Of a DNA stretch of 64,000 nt, positions 44,533-55,242 are shown one piece after another. A program made the translations under genes and the position numbers. This DNA is from Breviolum minutum Mf 1.05b.01. Taxonomy: Eukaryota; Sar; Dinophyceae; Suessiales; Symbiodiniaceae. The number at the start of each line of letters is the position of its first letter. Within the stretch, counting starts at the first letter, position 1. The stretch is taken from the NCBI GenBank assembly GCA_000507305.1, contig DF239049.1, positions 249,255 through 313,254 of the forward strand, read 5' to 3'. A model generated the notes under the pieces. That model worked only from the letters and a program-made list of their open reading frames with translations, had not been told where the DNA came from and ran no database searches.

Positions 44533-44622
44533 CCTGGAACGCCAAGTGTCCTATTTTTTAAGCAACTTTACCCCTAAAACCAGGAACTATTGCCTTAAAA
44601 ATAGGGCACTTGGCTTTCCAGG
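44533..44622. mobile_element. Family J element, insertion present only in unit 1
   Basis: CCTGGAACGCCAAGTG ... CACTTGGCTTTCCAGG is flanked by TA on both sides. The matching place in unit 2 (around 47193-47200) has a single TA and no insert. This is a filled/empty site pair. Other J copies: 56098-56189 and a partial one at about 61952-62020. Confidence 0.8.
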
Positions 44623-44702
44623 TAGTTTGTTAAAGTAAAACAATTCATCTTACTAAAGAAAAACCTTTGAATGTGATTTTCTAGTTTTCTGATTTGCACC
44701 GA

Positions 44703-47269
44703 GTCCGGTTGGTTCCTGCGTGGACTTGATTCATTTTCTCAATGACAAGCTTCAAATGATGAATCATAGTTGGTGCATTTTTTGTCAAGAAATGCTGCAG
44801 ATTTTTGGTTGCCCAAAAAACAGGCAGCAGAATACAGTAGTTCTTTTTCTCAACAAATACTGCAGAATTGTGTGGCCAAGTAACTGGCTACAGAATACAG
44901 TTATATAAATGCATAAATATATATATATATATATATTTTTGCATTGGCGTCCAACACATGGCACATGGTGAAACAAAACGAGCCCAATACTTATTTTTCC
45001 TTTGTGTTTTTCTACTTTATACGAAATTTCTATACCACGTCATGTCAGTGCCCAAGCGTCGCCGCATCAATGGCAAAACCAGCGGCGTGGGAGAAGGACT
45101 GATAGAAATCGAGGTGCTAAGCATGAGTGGAGAATGCATGTTGACGTTGAATGTGTCAAACTCCATGCTTGGTCGGGAGTTGTGGCAGATGATTTTGGGC
45201 AAAGTTCCATCCGAGCTGGGCCTTCAATTGGTTGTGTCCCATACTTCAAGGCTTGTGCTGAATGAAAGTCTGCAACAGCAAGGACTTGCGGGTCAACAGG
45301 CACAGGTGTGGGCTACCTACATGCCCGTCAATTTGCATACTGCCTTGCGTTTTGCCCAGGGACACAGCGTTGTGGATGAAGAGTTCTCATTGAATGGGAT
45401 TACAGAAATGACAGGGGTTAGTGAGGAACAGCAGCGTCCCTTGCTGCACAACTTGCCGAAGAGCCTTCGCACCTTGACATTTGCACCAAGTTTTCATCAG
45501 GGGCTTCATGATGTGAGATTGCCACCAGGCCTTCAAAGCTTGACTTTTGGATGGGAGTTCAATCAGAGCCTGGACAACGTGACATGGCCAGCAGGCCTGC
45601 ACAGTTTGACTTTTGGTGGAAGTTTCAATCAGAGCCTCGACAAAGTGACATGGCCAGCAGGCCTTCAAGATTTGACTTTTGGTTTGCATNAGCAGATTTC
45701 GATCAGAGCCTGGACAGCGTGACATGGCCAGCAAGCCTTCAAAGTTTGACTTTTGAAGGAGCTTTCAATCAGAACTTGGACAACGTGACATGGCCAGCGG
45801 GCCTTCAAGGTTTGACTTTTGTGGGAGATTTCAATCAGAGACTGGACAACGTGACATGGCCAGCAAACCTCCAATGTTTGACGTTTGGTGATAGATACGA
45901 CGGTGAATTCAATCAGAGCCTGGACAACATGACATGGCCAGCAGACCTTCAAAGTTTGATTTTTGGAGGAGATTTCAATCAGAACCTGGAAAACGTGTCA
46001 TGGCCAGCAGGCCTTCAAAGTTTGACTTTTGGATATTGTTTCAATCAGAGCCTGGACAACATGACATGGCCAGCAGGCCTTCATAGTTTGACTTTTGGTG
46101 CNGGATATTGTTTCAATCAGAGCCTGGACAACATGACATGGCCAGCAGGCCTTCATAGTTTGACTTTTGGTGCCAGTTTCAATCAGAGCCTCGACAACGT
46201 GACATGGCCAGCAGGCCTTCAAGATTTGACTTTTGGTCAGTATTTCGATCAGAGCTTGGACAATGTGACATGGCCAGCAGGCCTTCAAAGCTTGACCTTT
46301 GGAGGAGATTTCAATCAGAGCCTGGAGAGCATGATGTGGCCAGCAGGCCTTCAAAGTTTGACTTTCGTCAGTAGCATCGCTAGAGGATTGGCAGAGTCCG
46401 ATGTCATTTTGCCTGGAACGCTTCGCACCTTGGTGATAGGAGAGATGCGGCTGATGTGTTGAAAAGACCGCTCAGGCCATGGTATAGTTACGTTCGCTTG
46501 TAGCTGCTTCGTTGACACAGGTGCGAATAGAAAAACATGTGGCCAAAGATATTTTTTGGAGGTCCCAGATGTTCATGTCAACCTTGCATGCATGATTTTG
46601 CACAACAAGATGTAGATTGTGACCAAGCCGTTAAGATTCACTTTTCTTGGGTTCTTGGATGTTTTTTTTTGTCCTTTGGATTTTTTACCACTGGGGTTTT
46701 AACCACTATAGATGAATAACTAACCATGATGATTCACCACTTACGAGTCCTGGAATGGTCCTCCAAGTGGGCCCCCCGCCAATGCCACATTTCGCCTCGG
46801 GAAATAAAGCCTTATTTTTGGGATTGTTAACCAGCCTTAATGAGGACTTCCTGCAGAAACGTGGCATTGGGGGAGGGGTAGGGGTACCCTTAGATTCCCG
46901 TGTTGAGGGGTGAAATGGCGGAGGTGGGCTCGTCATACATCAGATCCGAAAGATAGATGTCATGGGGAACCTGGCGTGTTTAGGGTATATAGGGGATGAA
47001 CAGCTACCCGGTTGTGAGGGGTTCATAGTAAACCATTTTAAGAATCCCTATATTAAACAACCAGGATTCAATGGAAAGTAAGAGGGTTTCTAGGTGGTGG
47101 TTGACATTTTTTTTAAACGATTTTCACCTCGATCCCTGGTAGAATGATCCAATTTGATGAGCATACTTTTCAAGTGGCTTGAAACCACCACCTAGTTGTT
47201 AAAGTAAAACAATTCATGTTACTAAAAGAACACCGAATGTTTTTCTAGTTTTCTGATTTGCACCGCGTG
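44703..47269 (+). repeat. Tandem duplication, unit 2 (with FNIP gene 2)
   Basis: Same order of parts as unit 1, including the family G palindrome (about 46780-46890) and family C element (47090-47195) after the gene, but without the family J insertion. Confidence 0.85.
44964..46462 (+). CDS. FNIP-repeat protein 2, frame broken at an unresolved base
   Basis: Paralog of gene 1. It has the same leader (from ATG 44964), the same internal start MSVPKRRR (45042), the same ubiquitin-like block, then about thirteen 22-residue repeats and the same C-terminus GEMRLMC. The frame changes at the single N at 45690: upstream codons run in one frame, downstream ones in another. The N at 46102 separates two identical 71-base copies, which suggests unmerged contig ends. 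Both defects look like assembly artefacts rather than a pseudogene, because the frame is open for hundreds of bases on either side. Confidence 0.8.
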
Positions 47270-47458
47270 GTTGGTTCCTGCGTGGAATTGATTCATTTTC
47301 TGTATGACAAGCTTCAAATGATGAATGACTAGTTGGTGCATCTGTTTGTCAAGAAATACTGCAGATTTTTGGTTGCCCAAATAACAGGCAGCAGAATTTG
47401 TCCCAACAATTCCTGCAGAATTGTGTGGCCAAGGCTACAGAATACAGTTAGTTTGCAT
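47270..47458 (+). repeat. Truncated third unit of the tandem duplication
   Basis: It repeats the first 190 bases of units 1 and 2 (TTCCTGCGTGGAATTGATTC ... GCTACAGAATACAGTTA) and then stops. No gene follows. It may be the edge of the duplicated block or a third unit that lost its gene. Confidence 0.8.
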
Positions 47459-47505
47459 GAACAAGTAGGGAACATCGACTAATAGCCTCGGTTTATGTGG
47501 CATTG

Positions 47506-47661
47506 GGGGAGGATCATCCCAGTGGATGTAGGTGGTTAATAACCATGGTTACTAAGTCCCCTAAGGATCGGGTTGTGGGACCCCTTCCGAATGGCCTAAC
47601 TTCATGGCTTATAAATGGGGGGTGATCCTCACCATTCACTAGGAAGATCCTCCAAGTAGAG
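47506..47661. mobile_element. Family F inverted-repeat element
   Basis: GGAGGATCATCCCAGTGG ... AAGATCCTCCAAGTAG. A cleaner copy lies at 49079-49231 (CTTGGAGGATCATCCCAG ... GGGATGATCCTCCAAG). Another, at 57425-57570, abuts an amylase B exon. Confidence 0.65.
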
Positions 47662-48019
47662 AAAATAGAGATAAAGCAATTCCAAATTTAGTGATACACC
47701 ACTAATACATCCCCAACAAAAATTGGGGGTCCATAACTCCACTTATAGGGCTTTAAATGGAGTTACGGCCAAAAAATCTCATAAATGGGTAAGTGAAGTT
47801 ACAACCCACGCAAGTTAAGGGTTAAAATTTCTCCCAAAAAAGAACTGATGGGGGGCACATCTTGTAGGTATAACTCCTCCAAGTACCCTTTTCCTCCCCG
47901 GAAGATTAACAACTTGAACCTGATTTCATGATGGTTTTGGTTCAGATGATTTTCCGAACTTCCAGGGGGGCCCGTATAAACTCAGGTGAACCCGCTTACG
48001 TAATCGTCCGGTGGTGTAG

Positions 48020-48195
48020 ATTCCCACGAGACTCTGGAGTCATCAGGTTGGGAGCGAACAGCAGACACCGACTTTACCTTGGTGAATCGCTCGTTGGCCG
48101 CGTGGGAAGAAGAACATGGAGTGCCTTGGGCGTATAAAAAACGGGCAATTTCGGAACTAACATATCTCGGTTTCGTTGCTTGGAAAGGAGTATAG
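48020..48195 (+). CDS. Candidate terminal exon (WERTADTDFTLVNRSL)
   Basis: After GGTGGTGTAG a frame reads SHETLESSGWERTADTDFTL and VNRSLAAWEEEHGVPWAYKK, on to TAG at 48193-48195. Composition is clearly protein-like. A second plus frame (EPAYVIVRWCRF) is open over the first 120 bases. Not recognised. Confidence 0.45.
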
Positions 48196-48299
48196 TTAAG
48201 AAGATGAGTTATTGTGTTTTTTGGCTATTATGAGATTCTCTTCATAATGATGCTTGCCTTATTTTTGTTCTATAGGTGAGCTTTTCGTATGAAGACGGC

Positions 48300-48475
48300 T
48301 GCCACTGATGAAAGGAACAACCCACATGGACGTGACTTGGGGCATGGCCGAAACGCCGTGCTCGTTGATTTCCAAGGCTTTGGCCCAACGGGGGATGCTG
48401 AAAACATTCAGCAGCAGCATGGATCATGCCATTTGTCAATGGCCCTCCAGCACCGCCAATGTGCGTTGCTGTGGT
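48300..48475 (+). CDS. Candidate exon, two competing frames
   Basis: A GC-richer segment ending at a GTGACC donor. One frame reads MAETPCSLISKALAQRGMLK, the other RNAVLVDFQGFGPTGDAENI. Both look natural, so the coding frame is not decided. Not recognised. Confidence 0.35.
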
Positions 48476-49078
48476 GACCTCGTTGAAGATTCAGTTTCAG
48501 GATTTGATGTCTTTGATTTTTTTTTTCACGGGTGGTTCAAGGCAGTTTGGAGCGGGGTGGTGGTGAGTATGAGTATACAACAATCCGAAGATCTTATCGA
48601 AAGGTAAGAAAAATAAAGCTACAGAAAGGTGGCAGGTGATGTAAGGATCAAAAAATAATGTCAAAGACATAATATGACATCATATATTATATACCATCTC
48701 ACTGTGTGAGCTGCTGAGTAGCAAACACAATTGAAATTCTCTTTTGGCCATAGGAAGAGCATGGAAGGGAAAGGAGCTATTTTTTAATGACCATTGATTT
48801 TTATAAGAAGTTTCCACAAAAGTTTCCTTTGCTAAGATGTCGCGGGAAGGTAAATACCTACACTACACTTGATACCAATCCTGCTTTTTTTTCTCCATTA
48901 ACAGGTGGTTCACAAAAAATATCCTAGATTTGTTTCTGTGTTCCACCCATCTTCACCCCCCAAAACTGCAAGTTTGGAAGAGTGAAAGTCATCTCCACGG
49001 ACTTCATCGGCATATGTTTTTTTTCAGCTGAGGATTAGTGTGGTGATAAAAAAACGCTGCACTCTCGAAACCTTACAT

Positions 49079-49231
49079 TGCTACTTGGAGGATCATCCCA
49101 GTTAGTAACTGGCTGGTAAGCCCCATTTATAAGCCATGAAACGCCCATTTGGAAAGGGAATAACCCTACTTAGGGGAGTTACTCACCATGGTTACTAACC
49201 ATTTGCTAAATGGGATGATCCTCCAAGTATC
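49079..49231. mobile_element. Family F element, type copy
   Basis: Outer inverted pair TACTTGGAGGATCATCCCAG / GGGATGATCCTCCAAGTA with an inner pair based on TAACC / GGTTA. A family E copy follows at 49330-49444. Confidence 0.7.
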
Positions 49232-50154
49232 GCTGGAAAACCACCAGGAAGTTCAATAGGAAGGATAGATTTACCCAAATTGGGGGAACATATTTCCCAA
49301 GTTATTTTTGGGTAGCTATACCTGGATGTCCCAGGAGGATCAATGGTTAGTTATTTCACCTACTTATAGATGGTGGTATATTGGGGTGAAATCACCCACT
49401 GATCCTAACCGCCTTTGATCCTAACTTCTTGAGACATCCAAGTATAAATAGGAATTACAGGAATTACATGAATCAAATTCATCCGGCTAGGGATGTGAAT
49501 TCCAAGTTTTGAAACCCCTTAAAACTTCCTCCATATGGGGAACCATTGCAGGGTACCAACGGGAAAAAAATCTATCACCATGATTTGTAGCTGGTGCTTG
49601 CTTGGAAGGGTGAACAATTGCTACGGAGCTGGTGGCATTTGAAATTCCAAACCATAATTCAAGGTTGCAGATTTGTCCCCTGTACATCTTCTGAAGCGAT
49701 CCGGACCCACAGATAGGACCCATGGATCACAAATATTGGTGTTTCACCAGGGTTTGGCGGCTTGGATTTTTCGGGCCAAATCTGCAACGATTCTGTAAAT
49801 AGGGAGCGATGAACGGAGCGATGAACCCTGCAGGTGTCCTTGGTTTCGCACATCTCACTGATTCATCCCTCCATTTGTTCGGGCCGACTGTTTAAGCTAC
49901 AGGCTGAATTCTATCCATCCCCCAATGCCACCTTCAAAACCCGAAAAAAAATTGTTCGGCCTTATATGAAGGGATTATTTAAAAAACCGTCATCCCCTAA
50001 GAATTCGTTAAGAAGAGCCTTATTATCCAGTGAATGGTGTGGTGACTGGCATTGCAAGATTTCCTAGGGAAAACCCGGACCAATCTCAGGTGATGATTCC
50101 AAAGTAGTCTTGGAGGAGAGCTTCTTGTCACGGGAGGAATTTCTCTGAAACTAG

Positions 50155-50333
50155 GGATGATCTTCACCGGATTCTGGAGGTGCTTTAAGAAGGATTTTTT
50201 TGGGTACAAAAGCTGGTGCGAATGGGAGCCTGACACAGATGAGATTCTGATGTTTGATGATGCTTCGGGGGGAATTCATGTTTTTGAATGTTTGTTTTGG
50301 AACTGCCAAGGCTTCTGGGAGGAGAACAAATAG
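50155..50333 (+). CDS. Candidate terminal exon (CEWEPDTDEILMFDDASGG)
   Basis: A clean frame of 58 codons reads MIFTGFWRCFKKDFFGYKSW, EWEPDTDEILMFDDASGG and IHVFECLFWNCQGFWEENK to TAG at 50331-50333. Trp/Cys-rich; GG-IHVFEC...CQGFW recalls the lectin-like exons at 26-31 kb. An in-frame-compatible acidic segment (DDSKVVLEESFLSREEFL) ends only eight bases upstream, so a small error or shifted acceptor may separate them. Confidence 0.5.
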
Positions 50334-51219
50334 CAGAAACCAATCGTTTAGGATTTAGGGTGCCACGAATTCAGTAAACGGCATGCCGTTTCTCAAAACC
50401 AACGGTATCCGGGAAGAAAATCCGACTTGTTTCACCCCCAACATTTGTAAGGGGCGCAACCCCAGAAGTGCCGGGAAATAAGACCCTAACAAGGCCTTAC
50501 TAGGTAACAAGGCAAACCTAGAAAGACTGATTAAGTTTTGGATACCAAAAAAACGGTCACCCGTTGGGCATGGCATCATCCACCGGTTCCCAGGAGCAGT
50601 GAGGTCAGAACCAGGGAACGCGTAGAGTTTATTTGAGGTTTATTATGGGGATTATATACTACCGTAACATCGGGAGTGTTTTCATAAACCGTTATAAGGA
50701 TCCCGCCATTAAACAATGATGCAGTCAGTATTCAATGGAAAGTATCTGAGATCTGGCCGTTTTTTTTTTCGTGGCTCACATGGAAAGATCTGGAGAAACC
50801 CTGATGTAGTTGGCGATGAGAGTGAAACCTTGGCCAAAGCTAGCCAAAGCTTAGAATTTTTTGGGGGTGTTTTTTGGTGGTACCTGGGATACTACCTGGG
50901 TTGCATGGTTGAAATTCTATACGTAAACCAAATGCCCCTTAAATGTATAAAAGCTGCTTCGGCTGCGAATTTTGCAAGTCGAACACAATAAACTAAAAAA
51001 AAACGCCCTGCCTTTGGTGACGGTTTTTGGGGTTGGAGGGCAAGGTTTTTCCCAGGCCCAACAGATCTAGTTTGTGATTTGGATTTATAGCTTGGACTTG
51101 CCTGCGCCGTGTTCGACCATGAAAGTTGATTTTCCACCTTCCCATTGATTAAACCTACGTGATGTACCACTTTTTTTTTCTCCAAAATCACCCACAACAA
51201 AAAATTACCCCTTTTGTTG

Positions 51220-51365
51220 AGAGGACTTATATTTTCAAGAACTTCGAATTTCAGCCCAGCAGTGAAGGGGGTCCCCAAGCAACCATCGATTCTCCCATCA
51301 GCCCCTTAACTGCCCAGGTTACGGCTGTTTCGAACATCAGACTTTTGCAGAAGCAGGCGGTTTAA
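51220..51365 (+). CDS. Candidate terminal exon (IFKNFEFQPSSEGG)
   Basis: The frame reads ERTYIFKNFEFQPSSEGGPQ and ATIDSPISPLTAQVTAVSNI to a TAA near 51363-51365. A pyrimidine-rich run and GTTGAG precede it. Not recognised. The long minus ORF across it is probably a shadow. Confidence 0.4.
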
Positions 51366-51685
51366 ACGGATGTCGGGGTACAAACTCCCCAAACCCGGGG
51401 GATGAAATTAGTGAGAGGTCGAACGGGTTTTTCAAGGTGAAAACCCGCCTTTGAAGTATAGGTGAATGAGATGTTGGAAGGTTTTTTTGTTGTTGTTTAA
51501 GGATTTTCTTGCGAGTGGCATCAATCATTAGGTTGTTTTTTTTAATCATTCTAAATTCCAAGTAATTTTGGGCATAAAAACGGTCTTGAGACTATGCAAA
51601 CTCAATATATGAATTATATAATAGTTATATAATATTATTATATATTTGCATATATTTGCATGATCACAACACGACCATACGGTAG

Positions 51686-51744
51686 AACACCTTGCCAGTG
51701 ATGTGACGTTTTGCAACCTGTATCGTTTCGCTGCACCGGATCCT
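51686..51744 (+). CDS. Candidate exon with GTGAGT donor
   Basis: An ACGGTAG acceptor and a GTGAGT donor bound 59 bases reading HLASDVTFCNLYRFAAPDP. Not recognised. Confidence 0.4.
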
Positions 51745-51837
51745 GTGAGTGCTTGCCATAGTCCTGGGGCAAAGGTTTGATGACACCCGTGCTTTTTCAC
51801 CCTGCAAAGTAATATTTGGCAAAAGAGTAGTATTACC

Positions 51838-51930
51838 CATAGGAACCATGTATAGTGTATTTACCTACATTTACCATAAAAATCAACCAAATGTAGGTAA
51901 ATATACCATACATGGATGGTATGGGGTATG
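51838..51930. mobile_element. Family D element, type copy
   Basis: CCCATAGGAACCATGTATAG...TTTACCTACATTTACC is paired with its inverse GGTAAATATACCATACATGG ending ATGGTATGGGG. Confidence 0.75.
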
Positions 51931-52199
51931 GAAATGCGCTGAAATGCCCTTAGTTCGTTTTTTTGGGGAATTTGTGATATTTGTGCTTACAATACATTGC
52001 CGAGAGTAAATAGTTTGCATGTTTTTTTTGTATCATAGTGTTTGGCTGTAACGCACGATGTCGGGGGGAGCAAACAATGAAAAAAACACCTGCATGGTCA
52101 ATTTTGAAGAGACTTCCCTGATGAAAAAAGATGGTGCATCATTATTTTGGGTTGTCGTCACACGCTCAGACACTCTAATGATTCCTGGGTGGCCCCAGG

Positions 52200-53606
52200 G
52201 TGCTTCGTAGGACCTTAGCGGAAAATCCATGTAACATTGAGAAGTCTCAACATATTGGGGACTCCCCGTTTCGAAAATCGTTGATTTTAGTAAGGCATTC
52301 AAATGAGATAAATGAGTTGAGGGACCTGAAAGTGGGAGTACCACACAACCCGCATGTGGTTCCTAAGCAATGGAAAGTAATGTTTCGCAGGGGCCCTGAG
52401 CCTAAAGATGTAATCTTGGGTGGTCCCGATTGCACCCCAGGAAGAGGAACAAAAATCACAACATCAACTGGTATGTTAAGGTCTTTCGGCTTAGTCTCAG
52501 GGTTGGCAGCAAGTTTTATGACTTTACCTCCTGATTATGCCGTGCTGGGGCAAAGCAAGTCCAGCCGCATCTATGACATTTGTGATAGTGCCACTGGCAG
52601 CATGGGAGAAGGGCTTATAGAGCTTGAGGTGCTAAGCATCAGTGGCGAATGCATGCTGACATTGAATGTTTCAGACTCCATGCTCGGTCGTGATTTGTGG
52701 AACGTGATTTTGGACAAAGTGCCTGCCAAGCCGGGCCTTCAGTTGGTTGTGTCCCATACTTCCAAGCTTGTGCTGAATGAAAGTCTGAAACAGCAAGGAC
52801 TTGGGGGCCAACGGGCACAGGTCTCAGCTATCTACATGCCCGTCAATTTGCTTGCTGCCTTGCATTTTGCCCACGGACCCAGCGTTGAGGATGAAGAGTT
52901 CTCATTGAACGGGATTACAGAAATGACAGGGGTTAGTCACGCAATGCCTGCACAGTTGCTGCACAATTTGCCCGAGAGCCTTCGCAAGTTGACATTTGCA
53001 CATTTTTTTAATCAGGGACTTCATCATGTGAGACTACCAGCAGGCCTGCAAAGTTTGACTTTTGGAGCAAATTTCAATCAGAGCCTGGACAACGTGACAT
53101 GGCCAGCAGGCCTTCAAAGTCTGACATTTGGTAAGAATTTCAATCAGAACCTTTACAATGTGACATGGCCAGCAGGCCTTGAAAGTCTGACTTTGGGTGA
53201 ATATTTCAATCAGAGCCTGGAAAACGTGTTATGGCCAGCAGGCCTTCAAAGTTTGACTTTTGGATATTGTTTCAATCAGAGCCTGGACAATGTGACATGG
53301 CCAGCAGGCCTTCAAAGTTTGACTTTTGTAGGAGATTTCGATCAGAGCCTGGACAACGTGACATGGCCAGCAGGTCTTGAAAACTTGGTTTTTCATACTT
53401 TTCCTTCAGAAAAGTTAAATGTGGTATGGCCAGAAGGCCTTCAGAGTTTGTCCTTCCTTCACATTGAGTTACCCGAAGAGGACTCAGATGACTCAGACTC
53501 AAGTGTCGACCCAGAAGGTTTGCTCAGGGCATGGTTGCCTAGAATGGCAGGGTGGCCCAGGGCATTGCGTAAATTGGTTTTTTGCGATCTTGCTTTAGTG
53601 TGTTGA
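52200..53606 (+). CDS. FNIP-repeat protein 3 with a different N-terminus
   Basis: From ATG 52602 (GEGLIELEVLSISGECM) it has the same ubiquitin-like block and hinge as genes 1 and 2, then about seven 22-residue repeats. Its C-terminus differs (acidic DSDDSDSS-like stretch, then FCDLALVC and TGA). The frame stays open upstream to ATG 52200 for another 134 codons (VVPKQWKVMFRRGPEPKDV...), absent from the other two genes. Whether that part is translated is unknown; it could be a captured sequence or an unspliced intron. Older paralog of the tandem pair. Confidence 0.8.
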   Translation: MLRRTLAENPCNIEKSQHIGDSPFRKSLILVRHSNEINELRDLKVGVPHNPHVVPKQWKVMFRRGPEPKDVILGGPDCTPGRGTKITTSTGMLRSFGLVSGLAASFMTLPPDYAVLGQSKSSRIYDICDSATGSMGEGLIELEVLSISGECMLTLNVSDSMLGRDLWNVILDKVPAKPGLQLVVSHTSKLVLNESLKQQGLGGQRAQVSAIYMPVNLLAALHFAHGPSVEDEEFSLNGITEMTGVSHAMPAQLLHNLPESLRKLTFAHFFNQGLHHVRLPAGLQSLTFGANFNQSLDNVTWPAGLQSLTFGKNFNQNLYNVTWPAGLESLTLGEYFNQSLENVLWPAGLQSLTFGYCFNQSLDNVTWPAGLQSLTFVGDFDQSLDNVTWPAGLENLVFHTFPSEKLNVVWPEGLQSLSFLHIELPEEDSDDSDSSVDPEGLLRAWLPRMAGWPRALRKLVFCDLALVC

Positions 53607-54584
53607 AAAAGGCATGCTCCGCATGGATGTCCATGGTACTTGGTAACTAGGAAGTAAATTGATTATGGGGCTGGTGTATTACATATACCTACCCTAAACT
53701 ACCCAGTTTGGTAGGCAGAATGCACCATGACCATTGAATGCCTATGGGATAGTGACTATAGACTACACTGCCCAAAACTGACAGGATGGTTGGGGGCGCA
53801 TGGGGGTGCTTCCCAGTTTCAGCCAGATTCCTTGAGAATGCCTTACCTCACTTAGCCAATGGAATTTGAAAAAAAACAATTTGAACCTGATTTTCCCTAT
53901 GTAATCCCCAAAAAGTTAAGTGTTTAGCCACTGGCCTTTTGTAAGTTCCCTTCTTTGGGGGGGTTTTAACACATGGCATTTTTTTTGGGTGCTTGGAATC
54001 CCTTCGTTCGAATTCCCCCATTTTTTTTCGAAAAAAAAATCCCTTGGGACAGGGGAGATTTGCAAACAGCATGGCCTGAGCTTATGCTCACTTGACACAC
54101 TCGAGTCCTGCGAGGCGGAGGCCCAGTATATCCGGGAAATTTAACTTCGTTGAAGGGATGGGGATTTTGGATGAAGTGAACTGGAGGTATCAAGGTATAA
54201 AGGAATACTATAAGTTCACCCCTACTCGGGGAAGATGTTAGACCTCCAGTTCACTTGGTGGTTTTACTTGGGGAATATGCTATAACTGGTGGTTTTAATG
54301 TATTTTTTAAATGTTCACCGCGAAAAATTAGGGAAGATGATCATGTTGAAAAGCATATTTGTCAAATGGGTTGAAAACACCAACTAGAAAGGAATATGAT
54401 GGGATGATAGATGGTAGATGTTGGATGATGATTTCTATGGTAGATGTTGGATGGTTTGGATTTTTGGCCGAGGTGCGATCTGTTTACTCTTGCAAATTTT
54501 GCATGCTTGGTGGGAATGTTTGCAGAGAGGGTTCGTCAACGTATACTGGAACTGCATATTTTTGGTTTCCTTTTTGCATGTGTT
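53607..54584. other. Stretch without a firm gene
   Basis: A family C element lies at about 54280-54390. Short open segments around 54090-54140 lack support. Confidence 0.4.
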
Positions 54585-54595
54585 GTTGTTGTTGC

Positions 54596-54677
<82 letters not shown>

Positions 54678-54680
54678 GGT
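54585..54680. repeat. (TTG)n trinucleotide tract, about 96 bases
   Basis: Almost uninterrupted TTG/GTT with single-base variants. Depending on frame it would read poly-Leu, poly-Cys or poly-Val. It precedes TTGAG and a GC-richer open segment, so it may be the pyrimidine-poor 3' part of an intron rather than coding. Confidence 0.85.
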
Positions 54681-54689
54681 TGTTGTTGA

Positions 54690-54826
54690 GATTTCCTCCA
54701 AGTTACCAATCGAAATCGACTTCCCTCGACTTCCGCGTTGCAGAACCTCTCGCAGGGTTGCAGCACCTGTGGCCTTAAAGGCCTCACTTGGACTTCCTCG
54801 CCTTGTTCCGCCGCGGAGACTCGGAG
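54690..54826 (+). CDS. Candidate GC-rich exon open in three frames
   Basis: Bounded by TTGTTGAG and a GTTTAC donor at the edge of a family A element (54829-54940). All three frames are open (for example NRNRLPSTSALQNLSQG). The coding frame cannot be chosen. It could be an upstream exon of amylase B. Confidence 0.3.
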
Positions 54827-54828
54827 GG

Positions 54829-55242
54829 TTTACCCCCCCGAAGTTTAACAGTTTGCCCCCTGAAAATAGGGAATCCCAAAAGGAAACTCATCTTCCAACC
54901 ATCCATTTTCAGGGGCGAGCTGTTAAACTTCCAAGGTTTAATGGAAAATTGGCTTTTTCAATTGAGGAATACTGTGATGGCTCAGAAATCCGGCGATCAC
55001 TGCGATCACCAGTTGAGGGAAAGGTAGTTTATCCCATTATTTACAAGGTTTTCTACATTCCAGGTGGTTAGCCGGATGAACCAACAACTGTATGGTGGAA
55101 CATAGGTAGACTTTTATTCAGACTTTAATATATTACCCTCACTGGAACTAACAGCTCACCCTGAAAATCAATGGTTGGAAGATGTTTCCGTTTGGGATGC
55201 CTTAGGTTCCAGGGGCGAACTGTTAGTTTCAGGGAGGGTATA
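54829..55242. mobile_element. Cluster of A, B and A elements
   Basis: Family A (54829-54940), family B (about 54969-55091, ends TACTGTGATGGCTC and CCAACAACTGTA) and family A (55133-55242, TTACCCTCACTGGAACTAAC ... GTTAGTTTCAGGGAGGGTA) follow one another. Confidence 0.65.

Larger units (their letters stand above)
41876..44702 (+). repeat. Tandem duplication, unit 1 (with FNIP gene 1)
   Basis: The unit runs from the GCGTGGTTGG...TTCATTTTCTCAATGAC block through FNIP gene 1 to a family C element at 44425-44530. The same order recurs in unit 2 (44703-47269), and the first 190 bases recur again at 47270-47458. Units 1 and 2 are very similar even outside the genes, so the duplication is recent. Confidence 0.85.
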
